Assembly: GCA_039944535.1 (NCBI GenBank) | Contig: JBDUYP010000007.1 | Span: forward strand, 186,001-250,000 | Reading direction: 5' to 3' | DNA from: JAMZMI01 sp039944535 | Lineage (GTDB): Bacteria; Bacteroidota; Bacteroidia; Cytophagales; Cyclobacteriaceae | Length of the DNA: 64,000 nucleotides | In this document: positions 34,122-41,679 of the stretch, one piece after another | Position numbering within the stretch: position 1 is the stretch's first letter | How the letters are laid out: each line of letters opens with the position of its first letter | Translations under genes and position numbers: made by a program | The notes under the pieces: model-generated | What the model was told of the DNA's origin: nothing | The model's input: the letters and a program-made list of their open reading frames with translations, nothing else | The model's database searches: none

Positions 34122-34832
34122 TTAAGACATTTGGCCAATGCAAAATACAGTCGGCACTTTGTGAAGGTCTATCTTTTGTTTTTTCCATTCGGAAATGGTT
34201 TTGGTTTTGACCAATTCTCGGTCTCCGAAAATATCGCTGGCAATATGCAAAAGCGTGTTTGAGCGAAGCGTTTGGAATAAATCATCCAGCAAACTCATGT
34301 TGCGAAAGGGTGTTTCCATGAATATTTGAGTGAATCCGGTTTTCAGGGTTTGCTGCTCCAGATTTTGGATGGCCTTCACACGATCGTTTTTTTGTATTGG
34401 TAAGTAACCATGAAAGGTAAACTGCTGCCCGTTGAAGCCAGATGCGATCAATGCGGTCTGTATAGAAGACGCTCCCGGTAGCGGCACCACCTTGATGTTG
34501 TTTTTGTGGGCATAGCTGATGGCCAAATGCCCCGGATCAGCAAGGCCCGGCAGGCCGGCTTCTGATATTAGTCCTATGTTTCCCTCAGAGCAGGTTTTGA
34601 GTATTTGTGAGATGCTTTGGTAGCTGGTTTTTTTATCCAGTATCTCAAAGTGCAAACCAGAAATGTCTATATCCAGCTTGAGGCTGCTGATAAACCGGCG
34701 TGCTGTTCGGACATTCTCCACCAAAAAATACGTGGTATTCTTGATCACATCACAAACCATTGGTGCTAAAAAACCAGCATCATTTTTTTCTGATAGATAA
34801 GTGGGGATAAGGTATAATGTCGTTTGCGGCAT
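34122..34832 (-). CDS. RsmI-like SAM-dependent methyltransferase (tetrapyrrole methylase fold)
   Basis: The 236-residue protein has the tetrapyrrole methylase fold. ISEAGLPGLADPG corresponds to the SAM-binding loop usually seen as ISDAGTPGISDPG in RsmI, and PLPGASSIQTALIASGF and FMETPFRN match later RsmI motifs. RsmI adds the 2'-O-methyl group to C1402 of 16S rRNA. This one is shorter than canonical RsmI (about 270-290 residues) and has a different N-terminus (TLYLIPTYLSEKN), so it belongs to a Bacteroidota side branch. Its target could differ. It follows the hydrolase gene by 11 bp. Confidence 0.8.
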   Translation of the reverse strand: MPQTTLYLIPTYLSEKNDAGFLAPMVCDVIKNTTYFLVENVRTARRFISSLKLDIDISGLHFEILDKKTSYQSISQILKTCSEGNIGLISEAGLPGLADPGHLAISYAHKNNIKVVPLPGASSIQTALIASGFNGQQFTFHGYLPIQKNDRVKAIQNLEQQTLKTGFTQIFMETPFRNMSLLDDLFQTLRSNTLLHIASDIFGDRELVKTKTISEWKKQKIDLHKVPTVFCIGQMS

Positions 34833-34843
34833 GCTCTGGTGGA

Positions 34844-35605
34844 TTAGGATAAGAAGTCCATCACAATTTGGTAAAGCTCCCTCGGTTTTTCGGCATGCAC
34901 CCAGTGGCCTGACCCTTCAATCATTTCAATTCTGGCTGATGGAAAATGACTTTTGATCAGATCATGATCTTCGGTCTTGATGTAACCTGATTTGGCACCA
35001 CCGATAAACAAGGTTGCACCCTCAAATCGATCTCCTGGATCAAGTGCTCTTCCTACTTCGTGTGCATTTTTGGTCAGTGAATCAAGGTTGATTTTCCACT
35101 CAAAACTTCCATCACTATTTCTTGAAAGGTTTTTCAAAATGAATTGCCTCACCCCGAAATCACCAATGGTTTTAGATAGCTGATCGTCGGCATCTTTTCT
35201 GGATGCCAGGCTTTCCATGTCAATGGAGTGAAAGCCGTTGTAAACATTCTCATGATGGGGAGGATATTTTTTTGGACCAATGTCAACTAAGATGAGCTTG
35301 TCGACCAAATCCGGAAAGTTCGTCGCAAAAGTCATGGCTGTTTTTCCTCCCATTGAGTGGCCGAGTAGTATAACTTTTTGCAGGCCTTCCTCATCTACCA
35401 ACTCTTTTACATCATCTGCAAGCAAGTCGTAGTTGAATTCATCACTATGGGGTGAGTTCCCATGATTTCTCAGATCGACCAGATATACTCTGAAGTTTTT
35501 GGCAAATTCTTTTCCCAACGTCTGCCAGTTATCAGCAGAGCCAAACAGCCCATGTAAAATAATCAGTGGCTGGCCTTCACCTAATGTTCTGAAGTTTAAT
35601 TTCAT
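34844..35605 (-). CDS. Alpha/beta hydrolase (YbfF-like esterase)
   Basis: I choose ATG 35605 because it overlaps the pdxJ stop as ATGA; the frame is open 20 codons further up, but that stretch lies in pdxJ and does not look like this family. The 253-residue product has LHGLFGSADNWQ with the oxyanion-hole glycine, the nucleophile elbow GHSMGGKTAM, an acid candidate in IGGAKSGYIKTEDH and the late His in GSGHWVHAEKP. It resembles the YbfF-type esterases. Small acyl esters are likely substrates. It is co-transcribed with pdxJ. Confidence 0.87.
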   Translation of the reverse strand: MKLNFRTLGEGQPLIILHGLFGSADNWQTLGKEFAKNFRVYLVDLRNHGNSPHSDEFNYDLLADDVKELVDEEGLQKVILLGHSMGGKTAMTFATNFPDLVDKLILVDIGPKKYPPHHENVYNGFHSIDMESLASRKDADDQLSKTIGDFGVRQFILKNLSRNSDGSFEWKINLDSLTKNAHEVGRALDPGDRFEGATLFIGGAKSGYIKTEDHDLIKSHFPSARIEMIEGSGHWVHAEKPRELYQIVMDFLS

Positions 35606-36315
35606 TGTAATTTTCTTTTGTACATCTGAATCACATTTTCTAACCCATAATAGAGCGCATCGCATATGAGCGCGTGCCCTATAGACACCTCATCCAGATT
35701 GGGGATTTGTGCTTTGAGATAGGCAAGATTGTGAAGGTCCAGATCATGGCCAGCGTTTAACCCAAGCCCCAAGTCGGTGGCTCTTTGTGCCGCCAGCACA
35801 TAGTTGGAGACTGCTTTTTCTTTGTCTTGATGGTAGTGCGCGGCATAGGGCTCAGTGTATAGCTCTATTCGGTCAGCACCCACCTCTTTTGCTCCTTCTA
35901 CCATGTTTATATCCGGGTCCACAAACACAGACACCCTGGCGCCATGAGATTTTAGTTCAGCGATGATATCAGTGAGTTTTGCTTTGTTTTTCACAGTGTC
36001 CCATCCGGCACATGAGGTCAATACATCCGGTCCGTCTGGTACGAGAGTTGCCTGTTCGGGCTGTACCCGCTCTATTATTTCCATAAAGCGTGCATCGGGA
36101 TATCCCTCTATGTTGAACTCGGTGGTTACAACCTCTTTCAGATCCAGTACATCCTGATAGGTGATATGTCTTTCGTCGGGTCTGGGGTGAACGGTGATGC
36201 CTTCTGCCCCAAACTTTTCGCAATCGACTGCTGTTTTCACCACATTGGGATTATTACCGCCACGGGCATTGCGCAGAGTTGCAATTTTGTTAATGTTTAC
36301 GCTAAGTTTGGTCAT
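35602..36315 (-). CDS. pdxJ: Pyridoxine 5'-phosphate synthase
   Basis: The 237-residue TIM-barrel enzyme condenses 1-deoxyxylulose 5-phosphate with 3-amino-2-oxopropyl phosphate in the DXP-dependent vitamin B6 route. Landmarks are the start LSVNINKIATLRNARGG, ITVHPRPDERHI, VSVFVDPD, GLNAGHDLDLHNL, and EVSIGHALICDAL near the end. Full length. It begins a minus-strand unit with the hydrolase (4-bp overlap) and RsmI-like genes and is divergent from yqeY. Confidence 0.96.
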   Translation of the reverse strand: MTKLSVNINKIATLRNARGGNNPNVVKTAVDCEKFGAEGITVHPRPDERHITYQDVLDLKEVVTTEFNIEGYPDARFMEIIERVQPEQATLVPDGPDVLTSCAGWDTVKNKAKLTDIIAELKSHGARVSVFVDPDINMVEGAKEVGADRIELYTEPYAAHYHQDKEKAVSNYVLAAQRATDLGLGLNAGHDLDLHNLAYLKAQIPNLDEVSIGHALICDALYYGLENVIQMYKRKLQ

Positions 36316-36362
36316 CCATTTAACACATTTTCCAAGGCAAATTTGTTTAGAAAAAATAGATT

Positions 36363-36812
36363 ATGAGTTTAAAAACTAAAATAGAAGGGGAGATTAAGCA
36401 GGCAATGCTCGCTAAAGACAAGCAAAGACTCACCGCACTTCGTGCCATTAAGTCAATGATATTGCTGGCTGAAACAGAAAAGGGGGCCGCAGATGGGGTT
36501 TCAGAAGATGCTGAAATGAAGCTTTTAATGAAAGCAGCTAAACAGAGAAAAGATTCTCATGACATCTATGTAGAGCAGGGCAGAGAAGACCTTGCTGCTG
36601 TAGAAAAAGCTGAGCTGACCGTAATCGAAGAGTTTTTGCCTAAGCAGATGTCGGAAGAGGAAGTGGAAGCAGAAGTAAAACAAGTGATAGCGCAAGTGGG
36701 GGCTGCAGGGCCACAGGATATAGGCAAGGTGATGGGTGCTGCTACCAAAAAGCTTGCAGGAAAAGCGGATGGCAAGATGATCTCGACATTGGCCAAAAAA
36801 CTATTAAGCTAG
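36363..36812 (+). CDS. GatB/YqeY domain protein
   Basis: The 149-residue protein is a stand-alone YqeY domain, the helical module also found at the C-terminus of GatB. Diagnostic segments are LTALRAIKSMILLAE, KAAKQRKDSHDIYVEQGREDL, EFLPKQMSEEEV and IGKVMGAATKKLAGKADGKMI. It probably binds tRNA, but no enzyme activity is established for the free domain. The cvpA-like gene starts 3 bp after its stop, indicating co-transcription. Confidence 0.92.
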   Translation: MSLKTKIEGEIKQAMLAKDKQRLTALRAIKSMILLAETEKGAADGVSEDAEMKLLMKAAKQRKDSHDIYVEQGREDLAAVEKAELTVIEEFLPKQMSEEEVEAEVKQVIAQVGAAGPQDIGKVMGAATKKLAGKADGKMISTLAKKLLS

Positions 36813-36815
36813 ACA

Positions 36816-37361
36816 TTGAACTACCTCGATATATTTTTTGTGGTGATCTTCATTTTCGGGCTTATCAAAGGCTACATGAAGGGACTTGTTGTAGAGGTTT
36901 TTTCTTTTATAGGTTTTTTCGCCGGTCTTTTTGCGGCTATTGAACTTACCATACCCGTTTCAAATAACTTCTTTCAGGATTCCCAATACTTTCAGTTTCT
37001 GACTGTCGCGGTGTTCATCGTGCTATTTATACTGGTAGTGTTGCTGATGAATTTGCTTGGTAAAATCCTTAAGAAGGCCATCGATATAACTTTTTTGGGG
37101 TTCTTCGACAACATCTTAGGAGCCATTGCATCTGCATTTAAAGTAGCGTTTATCTTGAGCGTGGTGATTTGGGTTTTTGGTTCTATTGGTCTGCACATTC
37201 CTGAAGAATTTTCAGGAAGCTCTGTATTATACCCGTTTATAGAAGTGATCGGCCCAAAAGTCTTCGATTGGGTATCTAAGGTGCTCCCATTTATTAAAGA
37301 TATGATCGATTCGCTCGAAAATATTGGTGACAAATCGAAATCCCTATATACCTTTTTGTAG
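36816..37361 (+). CDS. CvpA family membrane protein
   Basis: The 181-residue protein has four transmembrane segments and the family start NYLDIFFVVIFIFGLIKGY followed by MKGLVVEVFSF. It appears to begin at TTG (36816), because the family motif starts there and the next ATG would cut into the first helix. CvpA is needed for colicin V production in E. coli and linked to envelope stress; its molecular role is unclear. It lies 3 bp after yqeY. Confidence 0.85.
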   Translation: MNYLDIFFVVIFIFGLIKGYMKGLVVEVFSFIGFFAGLFAAIELTIPVSNNFFQDSQYFQFLTVAVFIVLFILVVLLMNLLGKILKKAIDITFLGFFDNILGAIASAFKVAFILSVVIWVFGSIGLHIPEEFSGSSVLYPFIEVIGPKVFDWVSKVLPFIKDMIDSLENIGDKSKSLYTFL

Positions 37362-37444
37362 ATTTATCTATCAAAGTGATTGAATCTTTGAACTGATTAC
37401 CCAGGAGAACGCTTTCTTAGTAAAGGAATCTTAACATCAATAAA

Positions 37445-38110
37445 ATGATAGCCAAAGAGCTGATAAACTATATGATCCCACCCCTAAAGCCTACCGATGA
37501 TATCGGTCAGGCACAGTTATGGATGGATGAGTTGCGTTTATCTCAGCTTCCGGTTAGTGATGAGGGCAAGTTCCTTGGCGTCATTACCGAAGACATGCTC
37601 TTTGATTCGAATTTCAGGTTTGGAGATGTTGGGAGCTATCCTTTGATGGCCCATGATGCAAAAGTGAATGCCTTCAGCCATTACTACGACGTGTTGAAGG
37701 TAGCCAGCGCTGAGGACACCAAACTCGTAGCGGTTATGGATGACCTCAATCAGTATATGGGTGTCGTTTCTATGGAAGATATCGTTGAAGCTTTTGCAAA
37801 GTCTTCTTCTGTGGCAAACCCAGGAGCTATACTCACTTTGAAACTCAATGCCGTTGATTATTCACTTTCAGAAATCAGCAGATTGGTTGAGTCTAATGAT
37901 GCCAAGATCCTGACGTCATACATTAGTGAGTTTCCGGAAGACCCTTCAAAACTCCTGCTTACAATCAAGATCAACATTGAAGATGTTAATCGAATCGTGG
38001 CATCATTTGGCAACCATGGGTTTACGGTGGAGTCTTCTTTCAGCACTTCAGAGTCCTCTTTTGATGAGCAGGAGCGTCTGGACATCTTCATGAAATATCT
38101 CAAAATATAA
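37445..38110 (+). CDS. CBS domain protein
   Basis: The 221-residue protein has a pair of CBS motifs in the first 125 residues (SQLPVSDEGKFLGVITEDMLF and KLVAVMDDLNQYMGVVSMEDIV) and an ACT-like regulatory segment after about 130. CBS pairs bind adenosine nucleotides and report energy status. It has no attached enzyme domain. nadK follows 3 bp later, and the pair is common in this phylum, so it may tune NAD kinase; that is inference. Confidence 0.82.
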   Translation: MIAKELINYMIPPLKPTDDIGQAQLWMDELRLSQLPVSDEGKFLGVITEDMLFDSNFRFGDVGSYPLMAHDAKVNAFSHYYDVLKVASAEDTKLVAVMDDLNQYMGVVSMEDIVEAFAKSSSVANPGAILTLKLNAVDYSLSEISRLVESNDAKILTSYISEFPEDPSKLLLTIKINIEDVNRIVASFGNHGFTVESSFSTSESSFDEQERLDIFMKYLKI

Positions 38111-38113
38111 AAT

Positions 38114-38986
38114 ATGGGGAAAATTGCGCTGCATGGTATGACTATTCATACCGATGTACAGGTGATGGTCGAAAAGATGTTGATTCAGCTTGCTGAAGCA
38201 GATCGTGAAATCTATATTTCCGACCGGCTGGCTGGCTTGAATCTGCCCTGTTTTGCTAATTTTCCTATTTTCGACAAATCAGAAGATCTTTCCACCTTTG
38301 AGGCAATATTTAGCCTTGGTGGTGACGGCACATTGCTCAATACACTAACTTACGTTGGAGATACACAGTTGCCAATAATGGGCATTAATCTGGGAAGACT
38401 GGGCTTCCTGGCCAATATTGCCAAGGAGAATATTGAGCCGGCCCTTGCATCTTACTTTGCCGGAGATTTCGAGTTTGAAGATCGTACCCTTATCGCATTG
38501 GAATCCGATATTGAAGCATTCAGTACAGATCATTATGCTCTCAATGAGTTTGCCATTCTAAGAAAAGATACGTCTTCCATGATTGTGGTCAAGGCCTACC
38601 TGAACGGGGAGTACCTCAACACCTACTGGGCAGATGGGCTTATGGTTTCCACCCCAACAGGGTCAACAGGCTATTCGCTAAGCTGCGGTGGCCCGGTAAT
38701 CATGCCGCAAACTAAAAACTTTATTATCACACCAGTGAGTCCCCACAATCTAAACGTACGGCCTTTGATTGTGTCAGAAGAAAGCGAGCTAAAATTTGTC
38801 ATCGACTCTTCACGAAATCAATCGTTTCTGGTATCGCTTGATTCAAGATCAGAGGCCATAGAAAGCCCGAAAGAATTCATCATACGAAAGGCAGATTTCT
38901 CTGCCAGGTTAATAAAAGTCAGAGGGAGTTCTTTCCTTGATACGCTCAGAAATAAGCTCACCTGGGGTCTTGATCGTAGAAATTAG
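38114..38986 (+). CDS. nadK: NAD kinase
   Basis: The 290-residue enzyme phosphorylates NAD to NADP. The signature GGDGTLLNTL carries the catalytic Asp, followed by MGINLGRLGFLANI, LNEFAI, the substrate loop TYWADGLMVSTPTGSTGYS and NVRPLIV. Full length. It is tightly linked to the CBS gene upstream and separated from the next gene by a promoter-like sequence. Confidence 0.96.
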   Translation: MGKIALHGMTIHTDVQVMVEKMLIQLAEADREIYISDRLAGLNLPCFANFPIFDKSEDLSTFEAIFSLGGDGTLLNTLTYVGDTQLPIMGINLGRLGFLANIAKENIEPALASYFAGDFEFEDRTLIALESDIEAFSTDHYALNEFAILRKDTSSMIVVKAYLNGEYLNTYWADGLMVSTPTGSTGYSLSCGGPVIMPQTKNFIITPVSPHNLNVRPLIVSEESELKFVIDSSRNQSFLVSLDSRSEAIESPKEFIIRKADFSARLIKVRGSSFLDTLRNKLTWGLDRRN

Positions 38987-38990
38987 GCCG

Positions 38991-39026
38991 TTTGTCTAAC
39001 ATAATTCTACCAATTACCTATTTTTG
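38991..39026 (+). promoter_or_regulatory. Candidate promoter for the DUF6089 pair
   Basis: TATTTTTG (39019-39026) fits the -7 consensus. TTTG at 38991-38994 could be the -33 element, but the spacer is 24 bp rather than the 19 bp seen at rpsU and rimP. The ATG follows 18 bp after the -7 box. Confidence 0.4.
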
Positions 39027-39044
39027 AGGATATTGGTCAGGAAT

Positions 39045-40139
39045 ATGAAACTCAGAAACTTCATCCTATTTTCAGCTTTAGCTGTATTTTTATTCTCAAC
39101 TGTTGACTCTGACGCCCAGCGACGGAGCAAGTATGGTAAGAGAAAAAGAAAGAATAAGTCAATATCCAAGTATCACGGAGGAGCCGTGGGCGGTCGTTTT
39201 CGCCCATATGAGTATGCCGGCTTTAACATAAATGCGCTCAACTACTACGGAGATTTAGCCCCAGTAAGTAAGGCAGGTAGTACCGATATCAGTTTTACCA
39301 GACCGGGTTTTGGATTCAACATGGGTTATAAGTTCAACTCTTACATGGCTTTGAGAGGAGGACTAAACTGGGGAAGACTTCAGGGAGCAGATAATTCTGC
39401 AGACCCTTCATTGAGCGAAAGCGGTGGTAGGTATCAGCGAAACTTAAGTTTCAGAAATGACATTTACGAGCTTCAGTTAGGAATGGAAGTTTATATACTT
39501 CCAAATTATGGAGGGGCAAATGTGCGGTTACCTTTGAACGCGTATATATTTTTTGGAGGGGCTTTGTTTTACCACAATCCAAAAGGCTTAGTTCCAAAGT
39601 ATGATTACCAATCAGATATTAATGGAACGATTGCTGCACCTAAGGCAGGTGAATGGGTCAGTTTAAGAAAACTGGGTACAGAAGGGCAGAATCTGCCAGA
39701 CTATAACAAAAAAGCTTATAGTCCGATTCAAGTGTCCCTTCCTCTCGGTATTGGTGTCAAGATGAGAATACCGGGAACCCCTTTTGATGCCGGACTGGAA
39801 GTTGGTTACAGGTTTTTATTTACGGATTATATCGATGATGTGAGTGGTGAATATGTAGCCCTTAATGAATTTGAAGACCCGCTGGCCAGGATTATGTCCG
39901 ACCGTAGTGCTGAACCAATTTACGTTGGAGATAACACCCCAAGAGAAAATTTGAGACCTGTTCTTATAGGTTACCCTGAAGATGGAGTGGCTTATTATGT
40001 AGATGGAAATCAAGGAGGAGGGAGTGTATCAGGAAAACAAAGGGGTAATCCAAAAGATAATGACCTCTACATCGTTACTAGCTTAAAGCTGACCTATATA
40101 TTGGGGTCAAGGATTAGAGCAGGAGCGAAATTCAGATAA
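39045..40139 (+). CDS. DUF6089 family outer-membrane beta-barrel protein (first copy)
   Basis: ATG 39045 is preferred because it starts a clean signal peptide (MKLRNFILFSALAVFLFSTV); the frame opens 7 codons earlier at TTG. The 364-residue product has a very basic stretch after cleavage (RRSKYGKRKRKNKS), then alternating aromatic strands beginning EYAGFNINALNYYGDL, typical of the DUF6089 group of small barrels. Insertions between strands make it longer than its neighbour. It is probably an outer-membrane protein placed just before uppS and bamA. Function unknown. Confidence 0.8.
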   Translation: MKLRNFILFSALAVFLFSTVDSDAQRRSKYGKRKRKNKSISKYHGGAVGGRFRPYEYAGFNINALNYYGDLAPVSKAGSTDISFTRPGFGFNMGYKFNSYMALRGGLNWGRLQGADNSADPSLSESGGRYQRNLSFRNDIYELQLGMEVYILPNYGGANVRLPLNAYIFFGGALFYHNPKGLVPKYDYQSDINGTIAAPKAGEWVSLRKLGTEGQNLPDYNKKAYSPIQVSLPLGIGVKMRIPGTPFDAGLEVGYRFLFTDYIDDVSGEYVALNEFEDPLARIMSDRSAEPIYVGDNTPRENLRPVLIGYPEDGVAYYVDGNQGGGSVSGKQRGNPKDNDLYIVTSLKLTYILGSRIRAGAKFR

Positions 40140-40142
40140 TCA

Positions 40143-40853
40143 TTGAAAAAAATATTTCTCATTCTTTTTTGTGCCCTCACCATGGGGGCGGCAGAAGCCC
40201 AATTTCTTGAGTTTGGCGGTTCGGTAGGGGCTTTCAACTATACAGGGGATCTAAATAGGTTTCCACAGGTCAAACACTCAAAGCTTGGTTTTGGTGGAGT
40301 ATATCGGATGAATTTTTCGCCTGTACTCAGCGTAAAAATGGGACTCAATTATGGCAAAGTAGCCGGGAGTGATCGCAATCCTATCGATGCATTAGGTGAA
40401 AACAGGCAGGTAACATTTGAGCACCAGATATTTGAATTTCATTCAGTGTTTGAGTTTCACTTCCTTGACTACAGAGGTGACAACATGGAGTTGGACTGGT
40501 CTCCATTTGCTTTTATGGGTGTTGGTTTTGTGAAGGTGAGCGGCGTAGCGCCAACGCTTGAAGACTTTAACCCTATTCAATTTACACTTCCGGTAGGTTT
40601 GGGTGTAAAATACCTCGTGGGAAAACAATGGACACTGACTGGCGAGATTGGTGTGCGTAAGACATTTTTCGATTATCTGGATGGAGTGAGTGAGGGGGAT
40701 ATTTATATCAAAGACTATCAATATGGCAACCCCAATGACAATGACTGGTATTTCTTTACCGGGTTTAGCCTTACGTATGTGCTTTATAAAATACCATGTC
40801 CCTTCCCGTACATCCCCAACAAGTCTATCCTGATGAAAGTGAGAGCCAGGTAA
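40143..40853 (+). CDS. DUF6089 family outer-membrane beta-barrel protein (second copy)
   Basis: The 236-residue protein appears to start at TTG 40143, 3 bp after the previous stop, giving the signal KKIFLILFCALTMGAAEAQ. The mature part begins LEFGGSVGAFNYTGDL, parallel to the first copy, and both end in similar final strands (NPKDNDLYIVTSLKLTYIL there, NPNDNDWYFFTGFSLTYVLYK here). So the two genes are tandem paralogues. The family tends to sit upstream of uppS-bamA in Cytophagales, suggesting an envelope role. Confidence 0.8.
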   Translation: MKKIFLILFCALTMGAAEAQFLEFGGSVGAFNYTGDLNRFPQVKHSKLGFGGVYRMNFSPVLSVKMGLNYGKVAGSDRNPIDALGENRQVTFEHQIFEFHSVFEFHFLDYRGDNMELDWSPFAFMGVGFVKVSGVAPTLEDFNPIQFTLPVGLGVKYLVGKQWTLTGEIGVRKTFFDYLDGVSEGDIYIKDYQYGNPNDNDWYFFTGFSLTYVLYKIPCPFPYIPNKSILMKVRAR

Positions 40854-40892
40854 TTCGTTAAAAAATGTTTAATAATTCACCGTTACCGAAAA

Positions 40893-40933
40893 AAAAGGCA
40901 ACTTTGTAGCCTTTTGCCAAAAGGAGCTTTTTT
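40893..40933 (+). promoter_or_regulatory. Overlapping hairpins in the uppS leader
   Basis: AAAAGGC (40893-40899) can pair with GCCTTTT (40909-40915), and CCTTTT (40910-40915) can instead pair with AAAAGG (40919-40924), which is followed after 3 nt by six T residues. The two helices exclude each other. A -7-like CAACTTTG (40899-40906) also lies here, so the hairpins may simply be promoter sequence or the terminator of the gene upstream. Confidence 0.35.
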
Positions 40934-40938
40934 CAAGG

Positions 40939-41679
40939 ATGACCCAACAACTCGATCTGGACAATTTACCTAAACACATTGCCGTTATTATGGACGGAAA
41001 TGGCCGTTGGGCTAAGGGCAAAGGTGCTGCCAGACTTTTCGGTCATAAGCATGCCATAAAGGCTGTTCGTGAGGTTACTGAAGGTTGTGCGGAACTCGGG
41101 GTAGAATACCTTACTTTATATGCCTTTTCTACTGAAAACTGGGCTCGCCCAAAAGCAGAAGTTGATGGGCTTATGAGCTTATTGGTGACGACTATCAATG
41201 ATGAAATTTCAACTCTAATGGATAACAACGTAAGCTTGCAGTCCATTGGAGATATTAATGGTCTGCCTCAAAAAGCTCAAAAAGGCTTAGCTCAGGCCAA
41301 AGAAAAAACAAAAGGGAACACCGGGTTGAAACTGGTGTTGGCTCTTAATTATAGTGGCAGGTGGGATATTCTCAATGCTTTACAAAATGTTGCAAAAGAA
41401 ATAGCTGAAGGAGCTTTGACCCCTGAGGCAATGAACAGTGATGTTTTCGAAAAGCACCTTTCTACTAATGGTATCCCGGATCCTGAATTGTTGATAAGGA
41501 CAAGTGGCGAAATGAGAATAAGCAATTTCCTATTGTGGGAAATGGCCTATACAGAACTTTATTTTACAAAGGTTCTATGGCCAGATTTTAGAAAAAAAGA
41601 CCTTTTGGAGGCAATTGCTGCCTATCAACAAAGGGAGCGACGGTTTGGAAAAATTAGCGAGCAGTTGAATGTCGGTTAG
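40939..41679 (+). CDS. uppS: Undecaprenyl diphosphate synthase (isoprenyl transferase)
   Basis: The 246-residue cis-prenyltransferase makes the C55 lipid carrier for peptidoglycan and O-antigen. Motifs are HIAVIMDGNGRWAKGKG with the magnesium-binding Asp, LTLYAFSTENWARPK, ALNYSGRWDI, and the C-terminal PDPELLIRTSGEMRISNFL and ELYF. Full length. bamA begins around its stop codon, so uppS, bamA and the two Skp genes form one envelope-biogenesis unit. Confidence 0.96.
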   Translation: MTQQLDLDNLPKHIAVIMDGNGRWAKGKGAARLFGHKHAIKAVREVTEGCAELGVEYLTLYAFSTENWARPKAEVDGLMSLLVTTINDEISTLMDNNVSLQSIGDINGLPQKAQKGLAQAKEKTKGNTGLKLVLALNYSGRWDILNALQNVAKEIAEGALTPEAMNSDVFEKHLSTNGIPDPELLIRTSGEMRISNFLLWEMAYTELYFTKVLWPDFRKKDLLEAIAAYQQRERRFGKISEQLNVG

